From Psychrilyobacter atlanticus DSM 19335 (GTDB taxonomy: Bacteria; Fusobacteriota; Fusobacteriia; Fusobacteriales; Fusobacteriaceae), in the NCBI RefSeq assembly GCF_000426625.1, contig NZ_KE384547.1:2161159-2225158 (forward strand): a stretch of DNA of 64,000 nt, written 5' to 3'. The notes beneath the pieces were generated by a model. It had not been told where the DNA came from and did not search any database. It worked only from the letters and a program-made list of their open reading frames with translations. This document shows, in pieces, positions 36,393 through 45,244 of this stretch (position 1 is its first letter; each line of letters opens with the position of its first letter). The position numbers were made by a program, and so were the translations under genes.

Positions 36393-37610
36393 TTATAATG
36401 TCATTAATAGTTTCGCTAACATAAGAGCTGTTACCGTTCCTATTGCCGATCCAAATATTCCCATCATAAGCCCTGCTGGAATTAATGCTTCATCATATGT
36501 TCCTGCTAATATTGGAGCTGATACAGATCCACCTACGTTAGCTTGAGAAGCTATACCACAGATATAAAGATCTAACTTGAATACTTTTGCTAATACTAAT
36601 AATACCACTAAATGGAATAATAATACTAATACTCCTGCTACTATATAGATAGCTGCTTGACCCATATCAATAGTAGAGAAGTCTGTTGCTGTTGCTATTA
36701 ATCCTACTACTACATATAAAAGTACACTACCTACATGGTCAGTTCCTTTGATTCTCTTTAACGGTGTCATACTTCCTAAGATACCAAAGATTGTAGCTAA
36801 GATTACTACCCATCCAGATCCACTAAAGAATCCTCTAAGACCAGATAAGAAGTTCGCATCAGTTAATCCACCTGGGTTAACTACTTGTTTTCCAAGAACT
36901 AATACTATTCCTGCTACTCCAAGACCTAATCCTAATGTTAACATAAAGTCCATAAATTCATAGTCTCTCTTGTCTTCATTTTTAGCTGCTGTAGCATGAA
37001 TATGACTTATGATTTTATCTACTTCATCACTGTTTGCACCAGAAAATTTATTAAACTTCTCTCTCATTGGAGCCAAACTGATAAGTAATACTAACCAGAA
37101 TGATGCACAGATATTATCCATTAAGAATGCATATGTCAGTGCTTGCGAACCATCTTTTACTCCTAATCCTGCTTGAGCAGCGGCCATGTTTGTTGACCCT
37201 CCAACCCATGAAGAAGATAAGATTGAGAATGTTTGCCATGCATCTGTATCAAATCTTGATTTTAATGCAACGAATACAATTATAAATCCAATTATGATAC
37301 TAGCTGTTACTGCTAAAAATGAACCCATTAATTTTGGTCCTAATTTAAATACATCTCTAATATCATTTTTTAATAGTAATAAAAATAACATCATTGGTAA
37401 TAAAAAATATTTTAATTGCCCGATAAAGCTCGATAATTGTGGTGTTAATTCCCAAATGTGCATTGTTGCACCTATCATTCCACCAAAATAAATAAATGTT
37501 AATCCCGGTATAACCTTGAATAATTTTAACTTTAATGTTTTTTCACAATACAATACTGCCGTTATGAATAATATCAATAACGAAAAATAACTAAATACAC
37601 TTGTTATCAT
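36393..37610 (-). CDS. DUF819-family membrane transporter
   Basis: The 405-residue protein has about eleven membrane segments. SSSWVGGSTNMAAAQAGLG (near residue 131) and IASQANVGGSVSAPILAGTY (near 350) are the paired motifs of the DUF819 (YjcL-like) family, whose fold resembles Na+-coupled carriers. The substrate is unknown. The start follows AGGAGGATA. It shares the terminator with the convergent pentapeptide gene. Confidence 0.85.
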   Translation of the reverse strand: MITSVFSYFSLLILFITAVLYCEKTLKLKLFKVIPGLTFIYFGGMIGATMHIWELTPQLSSFIGQLKYFLLPMMLFLLLLKNDIRDVFKLGPKLMGSFLAVTASIIIGFIIVFVALKSRFDTDAWQTFSILSSSWVGGSTNMAAAQAGLGVKDGSQALTYAFLMDNICASFWLVLLISLAPMREKFNKFSGANSDEVDKIISHIHATAAKNEDKRDYEFMDFMLTLGLGLGVAGIVLVLGKQVVNPGGLTDANFLSGLRGFFSGSGWVVILATIFGILGSMTPLKRIKGTDHVGSVLLYVVVGLIATATDFSTIDMGQAAIYIVAGVLVLLFHLVVLLVLAKVFKLDLYICGIASQANVGGSVSAPILAGTYDEALIPAGLMMGIFGSAIGTVTALMLAKLLMTL

Positions 37611-37957
37611 TTGAATATCCTCCTATTTTTAACTGTTTTTAACTGTTTTTTAACGTCTCTTCACCTGTACACAAACTGTACAAAAAACGAAGAATACGTT
37701 TTGTTTCCAATATATTTTAGCACAATTTTATAAGAATTCAAAGTTTTTTGTAATTCTCTTAAATAAAAAAAGCAAAAGTATCATTTTTTAACTACTTTTT
37801 ATAACGTATGTAGTTATCAACGAATACAGTTTTCTTAGAAAATAATTAAAGGTTTTCTCAAAAAAACTAATTTTTTTTATACTTTTTTTACTAATAATCA
37901 AAAAAAAATAAAAACTATATTTCTTTTTTTGAAAAAATATTATATAATCTATGAGAT

Positions 37958-38034
37958 GACTCTGTAGCTCAGATGGATAGAGCGGCTCCCTCCTAAGGAG
38001 TAGGCCATGCGTTCGAATCGCGTCAGGGTCACCA
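37958..38034 (+). tRNA. tRNA-Arg(CCU)
   Basis: A full cloverleaf is visible: acceptor GACTCTG with CAGGGTC, D-arm GCTC with GAGC, anticodon loop CTCCTAA with anticodon CCT, T-arm GTTCGAATC, and encoded CCA. It would decode AGG. TATAAT at 37943-37948 lies just upstream. There is no sign of an integrated element at its 3' end. Confidence 0.95.
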
Positions 38035-38048
38035 TTCTTAATAAAATT

Positions 38049-38088
38049 AAAAAGAAGATGAAATTTAAGAATTTCACCTTCTTTTTTT
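38049..38088. terminator. Terminator shared by tRNA-Arg and rseP
   Basis: AAAAAGAAG with TGAAATT pairs with AATTTCA and CTTCTTTTT; one mismatch interrupts the stem. Confidence 0.75.
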
Positions 38089-38092
38089 ATTT

Positions 38093-39112
38093 TTATCTAT
38101 TAAATATATTCAATACATCGTTAAATGTTATCAGAATAATAAGTCCAAATAATATGATCATTCCCACCATATGAAACTTTTCCTCAAACCTCTTATTGAC
38201 CTTTATACCTATCACTTCTAAAAGGACAAATATTATCCTTCCACCATCTAGAGCAGGAAATGGAAGTAGATTAAAGAACCCTATGTTTATTGAGAGTAAT
38301 GCCGTTAACCAAAATAAGATTCCAACCCCACCTTGACTGGCATCTCCTACAATCTTAACTATACCAACAGGCCCAGATATTTCCTTAGCACTTACCTGCC
38401 CTGTGACAAGCTGCTTAAATCCTTTTAAGATCATTGTAAATAAGTTTTTATAAGCAGTCCCGGATTCGGATACAGCATCTATAAATCCATATTTTTCGAT
38501 ACTATATTCTGGTAATATACCGATATAATAATCATTTCTTTGCTCATCAAAAGTAAGTTCAACTTCTTTTTTTATGATCTCTCCATCTCTTTTTATAAGA
38601 AATTCCATACTGCTGCTTTCTATCTCACCGTTTACACGACTTATATCTTCCCATCTGTCTATCCTATTTCCATCTATCTCCAGGATCTCATCCCCTGTTT
38701 TTAAATTTCCAAAGGACTTAGAAGTTTCTACCATATTTCCAATTACAGGTTTTTCATTTTGAACTGCCTTTCCGTTATAAAGTAAACTTCCAAAGACTAT
38801 AATGTAAGCCAATATAAAGTTCATCACTACACCTGCAACCAAAACTACAAATCTTTGAAATGGAGATTTAGTGTTGAATCCGTCCTTTACTACAGATTCT
38901 ACCTCCATCCCCTTGATATTTACAAATCCTCCAATAGGTATAGCTCTCAGACAATATCTCGTATGCAGTCCTTCGTGGGAAAATAAAACAGGTCCCATTC
39001 CCAGAGAAAACTCCTCCACCGGCATCTTAAAATATTTAGCCGTCAGAAAATGCCCCAATTCATGAACCATTATTATAATTCCAAGTATAAGTATCGTTAT
39101 TATTATATTCAT
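38093..39112 (-). CDS. rseP: Site-2 intramembrane zinc metalloprotease RseP
   Basis: The 339-residue protein has the HExxH zinc motif in MVHELGHFLTAKYF near residue 18, one central PDZ domain (about 120-190) and the C-terminal LLPFPALDGGR motif near 280. It cleaves membrane-bound anti-sigma factors or signal peptides within the membrane. The E. coli protein has two PDZ domains; one is common in other phyla. Its start overlaps the tmk stop as ATGA, so it is translationally coupled. Confidence 0.95.
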   Translation of the reverse strand: MNIIITILILGIIIMVHELGHFLTAKYFKMPVEEFSLGMGPVLFSHEGLHTRYCLRAIPIGGFVNIKGMEVESVVKDGFNTKSPFQRFVVLVAGVVMNFILAYIIVFGSLLYNGKAVQNEKPVIGNMVETSKSFGNLKTGDEILEIDGNRIDRWEDISRVNGEIESSSMEFLIKRDGEIIKKEVELTFDEQRNDYYIGILPEYSIEKYGFIDAVSESGTAYKNLFTMILKGFKQLVTGQVSAKEISGPVGIVKIVGDASQGGVGILFWLTALLSINIGFFNLLPFPALDGGRIIFVLLEVIGIKVNKRFEEKFHMVGMIILFGLIILITFNDVLNIFNR

Positions 39113-39783
39113 CTAGACAACTCCTCACAAACTCTCAAAACTTCATTGCCAATCTCATCTATAGTTTTTAATTCTCCGCCTTTTACACACATTATTTCCT
39201 TCCACGAATATTTATTTGCTATATAGCAAGCATTGTCGTGGGATTTCTGCATATATTCACGGTCATTTTCATGAATATCTTTCTTATCTTCCCCTGTAAT
39301 CTTATTTTTTCTCTTTTCCATCAATTTATACGCCATCTCAGTAGGCATATTTAAAAATACTACCATATCTGGTTTTGGTATTCCCATCTTTTCATATTCC
39401 AACTCAGCCAGCCACTCTAAATATCCATCTTTTTCCACCTTGTCATCCATCTTTGATGCCTGATGAACCATATTGGAAGTTGTGTATCTGTCTGAGATGA
39501 TTATTCCTCCATCGTTGTAGAACTCCTCCCAAGTAGTTTTAAAAGATGCATATCTATCCACTGCAAACATAGTAGATACAGCATAGGTATTCACCTCTCC
39601 TACATTCTCTCCGAATTCACCATTTAAATACATCTTTACAGGTGCTGATGATGGACTTTCATAATTTGGAAAGGTAACTTTCATAACCTTCTTTCCCATT
39701 TTTTTATATTTTTCATACAATAATTCTGCTTGAGTCTGTTTCCCGCTAGAATCAGTTCCTTCTATTACTATTAATTTTCCCAT
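39109..39783 (-). CDS. tmk: Thymidylate kinase
   Basis: The 224-residue protein has the P-loop GTDSSGKQTQ at residues 9-18, the DR(Y) motif in ISDRYTTSNMVHQ near 95, and a lid region KRKNKITGEDKK. It phosphorylates dTMP to dTDP. The form with SSGKQTQ and a long lid is the type also seen in some Firmicutes and eukaryote-like enzymes. It lies two bases after the SGNH hydrolase gene and overlaps rseP by four. Confidence 0.93.
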   Translation of the reverse strand: MGKLIVIEGTDSSGKQTQAELLYEKYKKMGKKVMKVTFPNYESPSSAPVKMYLNGEFGENVGEVNTYAVSTMFAVDRYASFKTTWEEFYNDGGIIISDRYTTSNMVHQASKMDDKVEKDGYLEWLAELEYEKMGIPKPDMVVFLNMPTEMAYKLMEKRKNKITGEDKKDIHENDREYMQKSHDNACYIANKYSWKEIMCVKGGELKTIDEIGNEVLRVCEELSR

Positions 39784-39785
39784 TT

Positions 39786-40442
39786 TTACTCTCCTATAAT
39801 CAATCTATTTTTTTCTAAGATAGGTCTCAATTCCTCTAGATAAATTTCTCCCATCTTTTTATACCCTGTTTCATCGGGATGGATATTGTCGTACATATGT
39901 TTGTTCCATACGCCTTTCCATATATCTTCTATAAGATACACCCCTTCTTTATCTTCTAACTCTTCAAAAATTTTATCAAATTCATTTTTAGAACCATTTT
40001 TTAAGATATTAAAAATTAACTGATTACCATAAAATTTTACTACATAAACTCTTATATTTCTTTTTAGGAGTTCATCTACAATATAGTTTAAGTTCCTTTT
40101 TGTTTCAGACGTGTCTAATCCTTGAATCAGATCATTTGCTCCTAATTCCACTATAACCACATCTGGATTATAATCTAAAACATCAGTTTCAAACCTTTGT
40201 AGTGCAGACACTGTCGTATCCCCGTTTATCCCCTTGTTGATCACCTTTAATTCGAGTTTAGACTGTAAATAATCCGGGTAACTTCCCCCTGTAGGAGCCC
40301 CATACCCAGCAGTTAAACTATCCCCATAACATATCAAAATACTTTCTTTAGTCAAATTTTTATCTCCTAAATCCTTATTAAAAAAATTATAACCCATATG
40401 GATGAAAACCACCACTACTAAAGTTATTATAACCTTATTCAT
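39786..40442 (-). CDS. SGNH/GDSL hydrolase (TesA-like)
   Basis: The 218-residue protein has an N-terminal hydrophobic anchor or signal (residues 5-20). Its catalytic blocks are ICYGDSLTAGYG near 37, the block III motif ELGANDLIQG near 100, and DNIHPDETGY near 188 (Asp-His pair). It is an esterase or lysophospholipase acting at the periplasmic side of the membrane. It overlaps the phosphoesterase gene upstream by eight bases, in the same operon as dxr. Confidence 0.9.
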   Translation of the reverse strand: MNKVIITLVVVVFIHMGYNFFNKDLGDKNLTKESILICYGDSLTAGYGAPTGGSYPDYLQSKLELKVINKGINGDTTVSALQRFETDVLDYNPDVVIVELGANDLIQGLDTSETKRNLNYIVDELLKRNIRVYVVKFYGNQLIFNILKNGSKNEFDKIFEELEDKEGVYLIEDIWKGVWNKHMYDNIHPDETGYKKMGEIYLEELRPILEKNRLIIGE

Positions 40443-41478
40443 GAGCTTTCCCCCTAATGATTATCTTTACTATTTCAGATTTACTCCAGGTTCTATAGGC
40501 AAAAAATCCTGTTCCTACTCCAGAAGATACTATTACTGCCATATTTTTTATTTTTTTATATCCGTAGACAACCTTGTATTTGAGCATATACCCTAAATTT
40601 ACAGGGAAAAACTGCCCTCCATGGGTATGGCCGGAAAGTTGTAATGCTATATTTTCACTGAGTGCTTCCTCAAGTTTTGGCCGGTGATCCACTACAACCT
40701 TTGGATAAGTGGTATTATAAATTTCATTTATTTTTTTTCTCGAATGATTGGTCTCATCATCTCTAAAAATAAATTCTAATTTTTTTATTACAACCGATTC
40801 ATCCCTCAAAATTTTGATTCCACATCTGCCTAAATACTCTATATTTTTATCCAAATAACCTGTATACTCATGATTTCCTAAAATCCCATAAACTCCGTAT
40901 TCAGTTTTTATCTTTCTTAATATCTTATCAAATCCTCTATCTTCTAAATATTCCATATGGGATTCTATGGTATCTCCTCCGACCAATACACAATCAGGAG
41001 ATAACCTATTCACTTTTTCAACTATTTCTTCCACATAACTTATAGGCCTTAATTCGCTTAGGTGAATATCCGATAAAAACACCAGGTTTAATTCAGTGTC
41101 ATAGTCAGATAGTTCCACCGTATATTCCTTTATATTTATTTTAATATAATTTTGGTACCCTCTCCACATCAATAAAATATAGAATATAAGGCTGAACAAA
41201 AGAAATATAGGTGTCCTAATTACCCTTTCCCATCCTAAAACCTCTAAACCAATGGCTAAAATAGTTATAAAACATAGCGTTTTATATAAAAATAAATAGT
41301 TAGCTACAACGATCTTTAATTTTTTCCTTAAGTTTTCACTCTTTATCTCGGTGACATTTATTAAAAATAAAAAAGAACCTAGAAAAAATAACCCTCCTGC
41401 CAAGTAAGTACCTGACAATAAATATAATAGATATATAACAAAGGGCATAGGCAGATAATATACAATTAACTTCAACAT
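40435..41478 (-). CDS. Membrane-anchored metallophosphoesterase
   Basis: The 347-residue protein has four hydrophobic N-terminal segments (about 1-120). A calcineurin-type domain follows: FLSDIHLSEL near 132, VGGDTIE near 163, GILGNHEYTG near 193 and LSGHTHGGQFFP near 283. The two-metal ligands are all present. The substrate may be a lipid pyrophosphate, nucleotide or similar; its position beside isoprenoid genes is suggestive only. The start is preceded by GGGGAGGA. Confidence 0.9.
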   Translation of the reverse strand: MLKLIVYYLPMPFVIYLLYLLSGTYLAGGLFFLGSFLFLINVTEIKSENLRKKLKIVVANYLFLYKTLCFITILAIGLEVLGWERVIRTPIFLLFSLIFYILLMWRGYQNYIKINIKEYTVELSDYDTELNLVFLSDIHLSELRPISYVEEIVEKVNRLSPDCVLVGGDTIESHMEYLEDRGFDKILRKIKTEYGVYGILGNHEYTGYLDKNIEYLGRCGIKILRDESVVIKKLEFIFRDDETNHSRKKINEIYNTTYPKVVVDHRPKLEEALSENIALQLSGHTHGGQFFPVNLGYMLKYKVVYGYKKIKNMAVIVSSGVGTGFFAYRTWSKSEIVKIIIRGKAHE

Positions 41479-41523
41479 ATTCCTCCCCTGTTTCGATCTA
41501 TAAAGTTTTCAATTTGATTTTTC

Positions 41524-42687
41524 CTATTGATAAGTTTTTATTATTCTTGTAGCTTCTTCTCTTGCCCAGGCATCAGCTTTTATAACCGCTTCCAAGGTAT
41601 CTACTGAATGTACCTCATGATTATCCATAGTATTTTTTATAACTTTATAGATCTCTAAAAATTTAATATTCCCATTTATAAATTGATCTACAGCTATCTC
41701 ATTGGCTGCATTGTAGACCGCCGGCATGGATTTTCCTGTCCTTCCTGCAAAATACGCATACTCTACACCTTTAAATACATCGTTATCTACCTCATCAAAA
41801 GTAAGATTAGAGAGTGTTTTAAAATTTAAACTTTCTAAAACCTTGTTAGATGCTCTATCTGGATAGGTAAAAGCATATTGGATAGGTACCTTCATATCCG
41901 GTACTCCCAGTTGAGCTATTACAGACATATCGTTAAATTCTACCATTGAATGAATTATACTCTGTGGGTGTACCAATACCTCTATATCATCATAAGAAAC
42001 ATTAAAAAGCTGGTGTGCTTCTATAACTTCTAATCCTTTATTACAGAGGGTAGATGAATCTATGGTTATCTTTCTACCCATAGACCAATTTGGATGTTTC
42101 AGAGCATCTTCTACCCTTACATCCTTTAGTTCTTCCAGTGTTTTCCCTCTGAACGTTCCACCACTAGCTGTGATAATTATCTTATTTACCTCCTCTTTTT
42201 TACCACCTAAAAGAGATTGGTAGATAGCTGAATGTTCACTGTCTACAGGAATTATTTCTGCATTATACTCCTTTAACATATTATTTATCAAATCTCCTGC
42301 TGCCACCATAGTTTCCTTATTAGCAAGAGCTATTCTTTTTTCTTTTTTAATAGATTCTATAGTTGCTTCGATTCCTACTGCTCCACTTACTGCTGTAAGA
42401 ACTATATCCGCTTCATCTAAAGCTCCTAATTTTTTAAGTCCTTCATTCCCTAAATATACCTCTAAATCAGGATATTTTTTGGTTATCTCTTCATATCCAT
42501 CTTGTGTTCCAATAGATACATAGCTTGGTTTAAACTCATCTATCTGTTCTATCAATAATTTATGGTTATAGTGGGCACTCATTGCAACCACATTAAATTC
42601 CGATTTTTTATTCCTAATTACTTCCAGTGCATTTGTTCCAATACTTCCTGTACTTCCTAATATTGTTATATTTTTAATCTTAATCAA
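41524..42687 (-). CDS. dxr: 1-deoxy-D-xylulose 5-phosphate reductoisomerase
   Basis: The product (385-388 residues) has the NADPH-binding [14 protein letters not shown] at the N-terminus, the metal site motif DSEHSAIYQ near residue 150, and [14 protein letters not shown] near 237. It makes methylerythritol 4-phosphate for isoprenoid synthesis. The start is uncertain. TTG 42687 abuts the AAGGGG site, while ATT 42678 is nine bases from it and would give the usual short N-terminus ([13 protein letters not shown]). It heads the dxr to rseP operon, now separated from cdsA by the inserted element. Confidence 0.95.
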   Translation of the reverse strand: MIKIKNITILGSTGSIGTNALEVIRNKKSEFNVVAMSAHYNHKLLIEQIDEFKPSYVSIGTQDGYEEITKKYPDLEVYLGNEGLKKLGALDEADIVLTAVSGAVGIEATIESIKKEKRIALANKETMVAAGDLINNMLKEYNAEIIPVDSEHSAIYQSLLGGKKEEVNKIIITASGGTFRGKTLEELKDVRVEDALKHPNWSMGRKITIDSSTLCNKGLEVIEAHQLFNVSYDDIEVLVHPQSIIHSMVEFNDMSVIAQLGVPDMKVPIQYAFTYPDRASNKVLESLNFKTLSNLTFDEVDNDVFKGVEYAYFAGRTGKSMPAVYNAANEIAVDQFINGNIKFLEIYKVIKNTMDNHEVHSVDTLEAVIKADAWAREEATRIIKTYQ

Positions 42688-42799
42688 CCCCTTAGTTTAT
42701 CACTCATCCTAACGGACACCGTTTTTTCTCAACCATTCATTTTAGCTTTAATATCTCCTATGAGATTCATATTCATAAAGAATGAAAGTTTATTACTAT

Positions 42800-42838
42800 A
42801 TTATACAAAAAAAAAGGAGCTTTCGCTCTCTTTTTTTA
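42800..42838 (-). promoter_or_regulatory. Terminator followed by -10 element upstream of dxr
   Basis: On the minus strand GAGAGCGAAAGCTCC runs into a long T tract (42838-42807), a terminator that would originally end the uppS-cdsA transcript. TATAAT (42805-42800) follows directly and could serve dxr, without a good -35. Confidence 0.5.
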
Positions 42839-42909
42839 TTATCTAAGAAATTATAAAATTTATGTAATAAATAAAATATTATAAAAACTTAAATTATGCT
42901 TGTTTGGAT

Positions 42910-42946
42910 GCAACGTCACGAAGATATAGTAGAATTTTAGTGTCAA
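42910..42946 (+). repeat. Left terminal inverted repeat of the inserted element
   Basis: The outer block GCAACGTCACGAA and the inner block AATTTTAGTGTCAA match the right end read on the other strand at 28 of 37 positions. The inner GTGTCAA resembles the GTGTAAA end of IS256-type repeats. Confidence 0.75.
42914..42920. repeat. 7-bp direct repeat, left copy
   Basis: CGTCACG, identical in direct orientation at 52652-52658. As an inverted repeat the pair would have one mismatch, so target-site duplication fits slightly better for these seven bases. Confidence 0.5.
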
Positions 42947-42950
42947 GAGA

Positions 42951-42966
42951 TTGACATTAGAATTTT
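42951..42966 (-). repeat. Subterminal inverted copy of the inner repeat
   Basis: TTGACATTAGAATTTT is the complement, with three differences, of the inner block at 42931-42946, four bases away. It may be an extra transposase binding site. Confidence 0.5.
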
Positions 42967-43126
42967 GCTATTTTTTTTATAAATTTATAGCAGAAAATTT
43001 TTAAAGGTTTGGAAAATAGTAATTTCCCACCTTTTTTTTAAAACCTCGATAGAGGTTTTAGGCTTTCCTTGTCACAACGTATTAATTCAGAGAAAGTCTT
43101 ATTTATCAATAAAAAAGGGTGATTTA
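42966..43126 (+). other. Rep leader with two hairpins, candidate replication origin
   Basis: TGCTAT and ATAGCA (42966-42992) flank an AT palindrome. A 9-bp perfect hairpin TAAAACCTC-GATA-GAGGTTTTA lies at 43039-43060. It is not followed by T residues, so it is unlikely to be a terminator. Lying just upstream of a HUH Rep gene, it could be the double-strand origin; the nick site is not identified. Confidence 0.4.
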
Positions 43127-44395
43127 ATGTCAGGGGTTACTGTTATTACTGGAAAAATTAAAAAAACAGGTGATGTATTTCAATATTCAAATTATGATAC
43201 TGGAGTAGTTACAGGTGATAAAAAGTATGACTACAAGTGTGAAAATGGGAAATATTGGAAAAAAAAGCATATTATGGGATCTCTTCCAATCTATGAAGAA
43301 GTCAAAGTAGGTCGTGGAGAAAAAAAAGACCTATCACAATTACAAAAAGGAGAGCTATATTCATATTTAAATAATAAATCAATTAACATAAGAAGAAAAA
43401 TTGCAGAATTTAAAGATTTATACCTATGTAATGTTTTAAAATATCAAGATCATAAAGGACAGATCTGTTTACCTAAGATGATAACTATCACCTTTAAAAA
43501 TGATATTAAAGATTATGAAGTGGCAGTTTTAGAAATGGATAAAACTATTAAAAGGATTCAATATTTTGTCCAGACAAGATTTGATAAAAATTTCAAATTA
43601 AGAGCTGTAGGAGTAAGAGAAGTTCACAAAGAGAAAAGAGAGGGATATCATTTTCATTTTATAGCCTTTAATCTTCCATATATTGACAGAGATAAATTTA
43701 AAAAATTTGGTGAAAAAGAATCTACTAATAGTGGCAGAGTTGAAATATCAGTATTAAAGCAATTTAAAAAGAAATATATTGATTATAGTAGTGATGGAAT
43801 AGAAGAAAAAATAAGTTTTGTTGAAAATCCAGTCTCATATCTGTCTAAGGCACTAACTTATTTATCTAAGGAATTAGATGATCTATATAAAATAGATTAC
43901 TCAATGGATCTTAGAGAAGATAAAGAGCTAATGGCAAAATTAAAAAATGAACTTAACAGAAAAACACTATTCAAAGTTGGGAAATTAATTAAACCTGAAG
44001 TTATTAATTTGTATTCAAATGAAGAATTTGAACATGAATTAAACAAGGCATTTGATAACTATAAATTTAAAGATCATTTTAGTTTCAATACTGAATTTCT
44101 CGGATGGATAGATTTATATAAATTTGTAGACCATAGGGGTAAAAGCGATCTAGTGGATAGTGTCCTAGATACTTTAGGCTTTAGTTATGAATACATAGAA
44201 GAAAATGAAAATATAGATAAATTAAAACATTATAAAATAAATAAATTTTTTATAAATTATAAAGAAAATAAATTAATGTATATTGATAATAGTAATTTCA
44301 TAGAAATAGATAAAAATCTATTTAATCATATTTTAGATATCAATGATTTAAGTAATGAAATAAAACAATTTATAATAAAAAATAAGGGGGAATAA
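43127..44395 (+). CDS. HUH-endonuclease rolling-circle replication initiator
   Basis: The 422-residue protein has the three motifs of HUH Rep proteins. Motif 1 is LPKMITITFKN near residue 118. Motif 2 is GYHFHFIAFN near 175, with the two metal-binding histidines. Motif 3 is PVSYLSKALTYLSKEL near 238, where Tyr is followed three residues later by Lys. It would nick the origin and stay covalently bound to the 5' end. There is no helicase domain. The C-terminal 150 residues are unrecognised. The start follows AAAGGGTG. The family occurs in filamentous phages, other small ssDNA phages and plasmids; I cannot choose from sequence alone. Confidence 0.8.
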   Translation: MSGVTVITGKIKKTGDVFQYSNYDTGVVTGDKKYDYKCENGKYWKKKHIMGSLPIYEEVKVGRGEKKDLSQLQKGELYSYLNNKSINIRRKIAEFKDLYLCNVLKYQDHKGQICLPKMITITFKNDIKDYEVAVLEMDKTIKRIQYFVQTRFDKNFKLRAVGVREVHKEKREGYHFHFIAFNLPYIDRDKFKKFGEKESTNSGRVEISVLKQFKKKYIDYSSDGIEEKISFVENPVSYLSKALTYLSKELDDLYKIDYSMDLREDKELMAKLKNELNRKTLFKVGKLIKPEVINLYSNEEFEHELNKAFDNYKFKDHFSFNTEFLGWIDLYKFVDHRGKSDLVDSVLDTLGFSYEYIEENENIDKLKHYKINKFFINYKENKLMYIDNSNFIEIDKNLFNHILDINDLSNEIKQFIIKNKGE

Positions 44396-44399
44396 AAAA

Positions 44400-44657
44400 A
44401 TGGATATGTTACTAAGAAATGCAACAGTTCAGGAGCTAAAAGTCAGTGAATGGGAGGGAAAAGAATATTATTCAATTTTATTAAATGGTGGGCTTGTATC
44501 TCCAAAAGTAAAATTAACTCATGAGCAATTCAAAAAGTTAAAAAAAGATGGTGTAGGTCATAACTCAGTATTAAACATAGAATTTGATGTTCAATATTCA
44601 GATAAAACAAAATGTGTTCACAACGGTAATAAATTAGTATCTTATGAAATCGTATAA
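44400..44657 (+). CDS. Small protein, possible ssDNA-binding protein
   Basis: The 85-residue protein directly follows rep (four bases) and overlaps the next gene by one base. It is beta-rich with alternating hydrophobic residues (YYSILLNGG, VLNIEFDVQYS), consistent with a small OB fold. Its size matches gene V type ssDNA-binding proteins of filamentous phages (about 85 residues). I see no diagnostic motif, so the role is inferred from size and position. The ribosome-binding site is AAGGGGG. Confidence 0.4.
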   Translation: MDMLLRNATVQELKVSEWEGKEYYSILLNGGLVSPKVKLTHEQFKKLKKDGVGHNSVLNIEFDVQYSDKTKCVHNGNKLVSYEIV

Positions 44658-45034
44658 TGAATATTTCTATCTTTGGGATAATAGAATTAAAACCTTATAA
44701 ATTAGGATTTGAAACCATTAAAACTGTAAGACTTATAGTTGATTCAGAAAGATTTTACATTTTAAAAGGATTAAAAACTGATTTAGGATCTATTCCTAAA
44801 CCTTTAAGGATAATTTTTCCTAGATATGGACTTGAAACTACTGGCTATGTAATACATGACTATGGTTATAGAGTGCAGCCAAAAAATACAAATCGTAAAT
44901 TTTGGGATAATGTCCTTTTACAGATCTTAAAAGACCAGGGCATAAAATACTATAAAAGATATTCTATCTATTGGGGGCTTAGATCATTTGGTTGGGTCGC
45001 ATGGAATAAAAATAAAAAACAACTGGGGAGGTGA
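44657..45034 (+). CDS. DUF1353-family phage protein
   Basis: The 125-residue protein has the two DUF1353 blocks: TDLGSIPKPLRIIFP near residue 41, then GYVIHDYGYR near 65, followed by FWDNVLLQILKDQGI and GWVAW. This family is frequent in phage genomes and has no established function. The start overlaps the previous stop (TAATG), so translation is coupled. Its presence supports a phage rather than a simple insertion sequence origin for this block. Confidence 0.85.
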   Translation: MNISIFGIIELKPYKLGFETIKTVRLIVDSERFYILKGLKTDLGSIPKPLRIIFPRYGLETTGYVIHDYGYRVQPKNTNRKFWDNVLLQILKDQGIKYYKRYSIYWGLRSFGWVAWNKNKKQLGR

Positions 45035-45039
45035 CTTGT

Positions 45040-45228
45040 TTGGATGATTTTGAAAAAGAATTTTTAAAAAAATATAAAGATGATCATCCTCCAGTATTTG
45101 AAATGACTATGTTTTTAATGGGAAAAATGAACAAATTTAATAGAGATTTAAAAATATTGATTTATATATTAATATCTTTCCTTTTTCCTGTGTATTTAGT
45201 AGTCTTTCAGTTTATATTAAAAAAATAG
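45040..45228 (+). CDS. Small single-span membrane protein
   Basis: I take TTG 45040 as the start because GGGGAGG lies nine bases before it; the in-frame GTG at 45031 overlaps the site itself. The 62-residue product has an acidic/basic N-terminal helix and one C-terminal membrane segment (LKILIYILISFLFPVYLVVF). It has a holin-like or minor coat protein-like size, but nothing diagnostic. It is coupled to the DUF1353 gene. Confidence 0.55.
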   Translation: MDDFEKEFLKKYKDDHPPVFEMTMFLMGKMNKFNRDLKILIYILISFLFPVYLVVFQFILKK

Positions 45229-45244
45229 AAAAAGGGGTGATTAG

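Noticed and set aside
37958-38034. tRNA-Arg as an integration site
   Set aside because: No duplicated 3' tRNA fragment, integrase or foreign gene lies next to it.
42900-42960. XerCD dif-type integration of the element
   Set aside because: The end sequences do not resemble the 28-bp dif core, and a DDE transposase is encoded instead.
43039-43060. The 9-bp hairpin before rep as a terminator
   Set aside because: It is followed by GGC on the plus strand and by A residues on the minus strand, so there is no T run in either direction.
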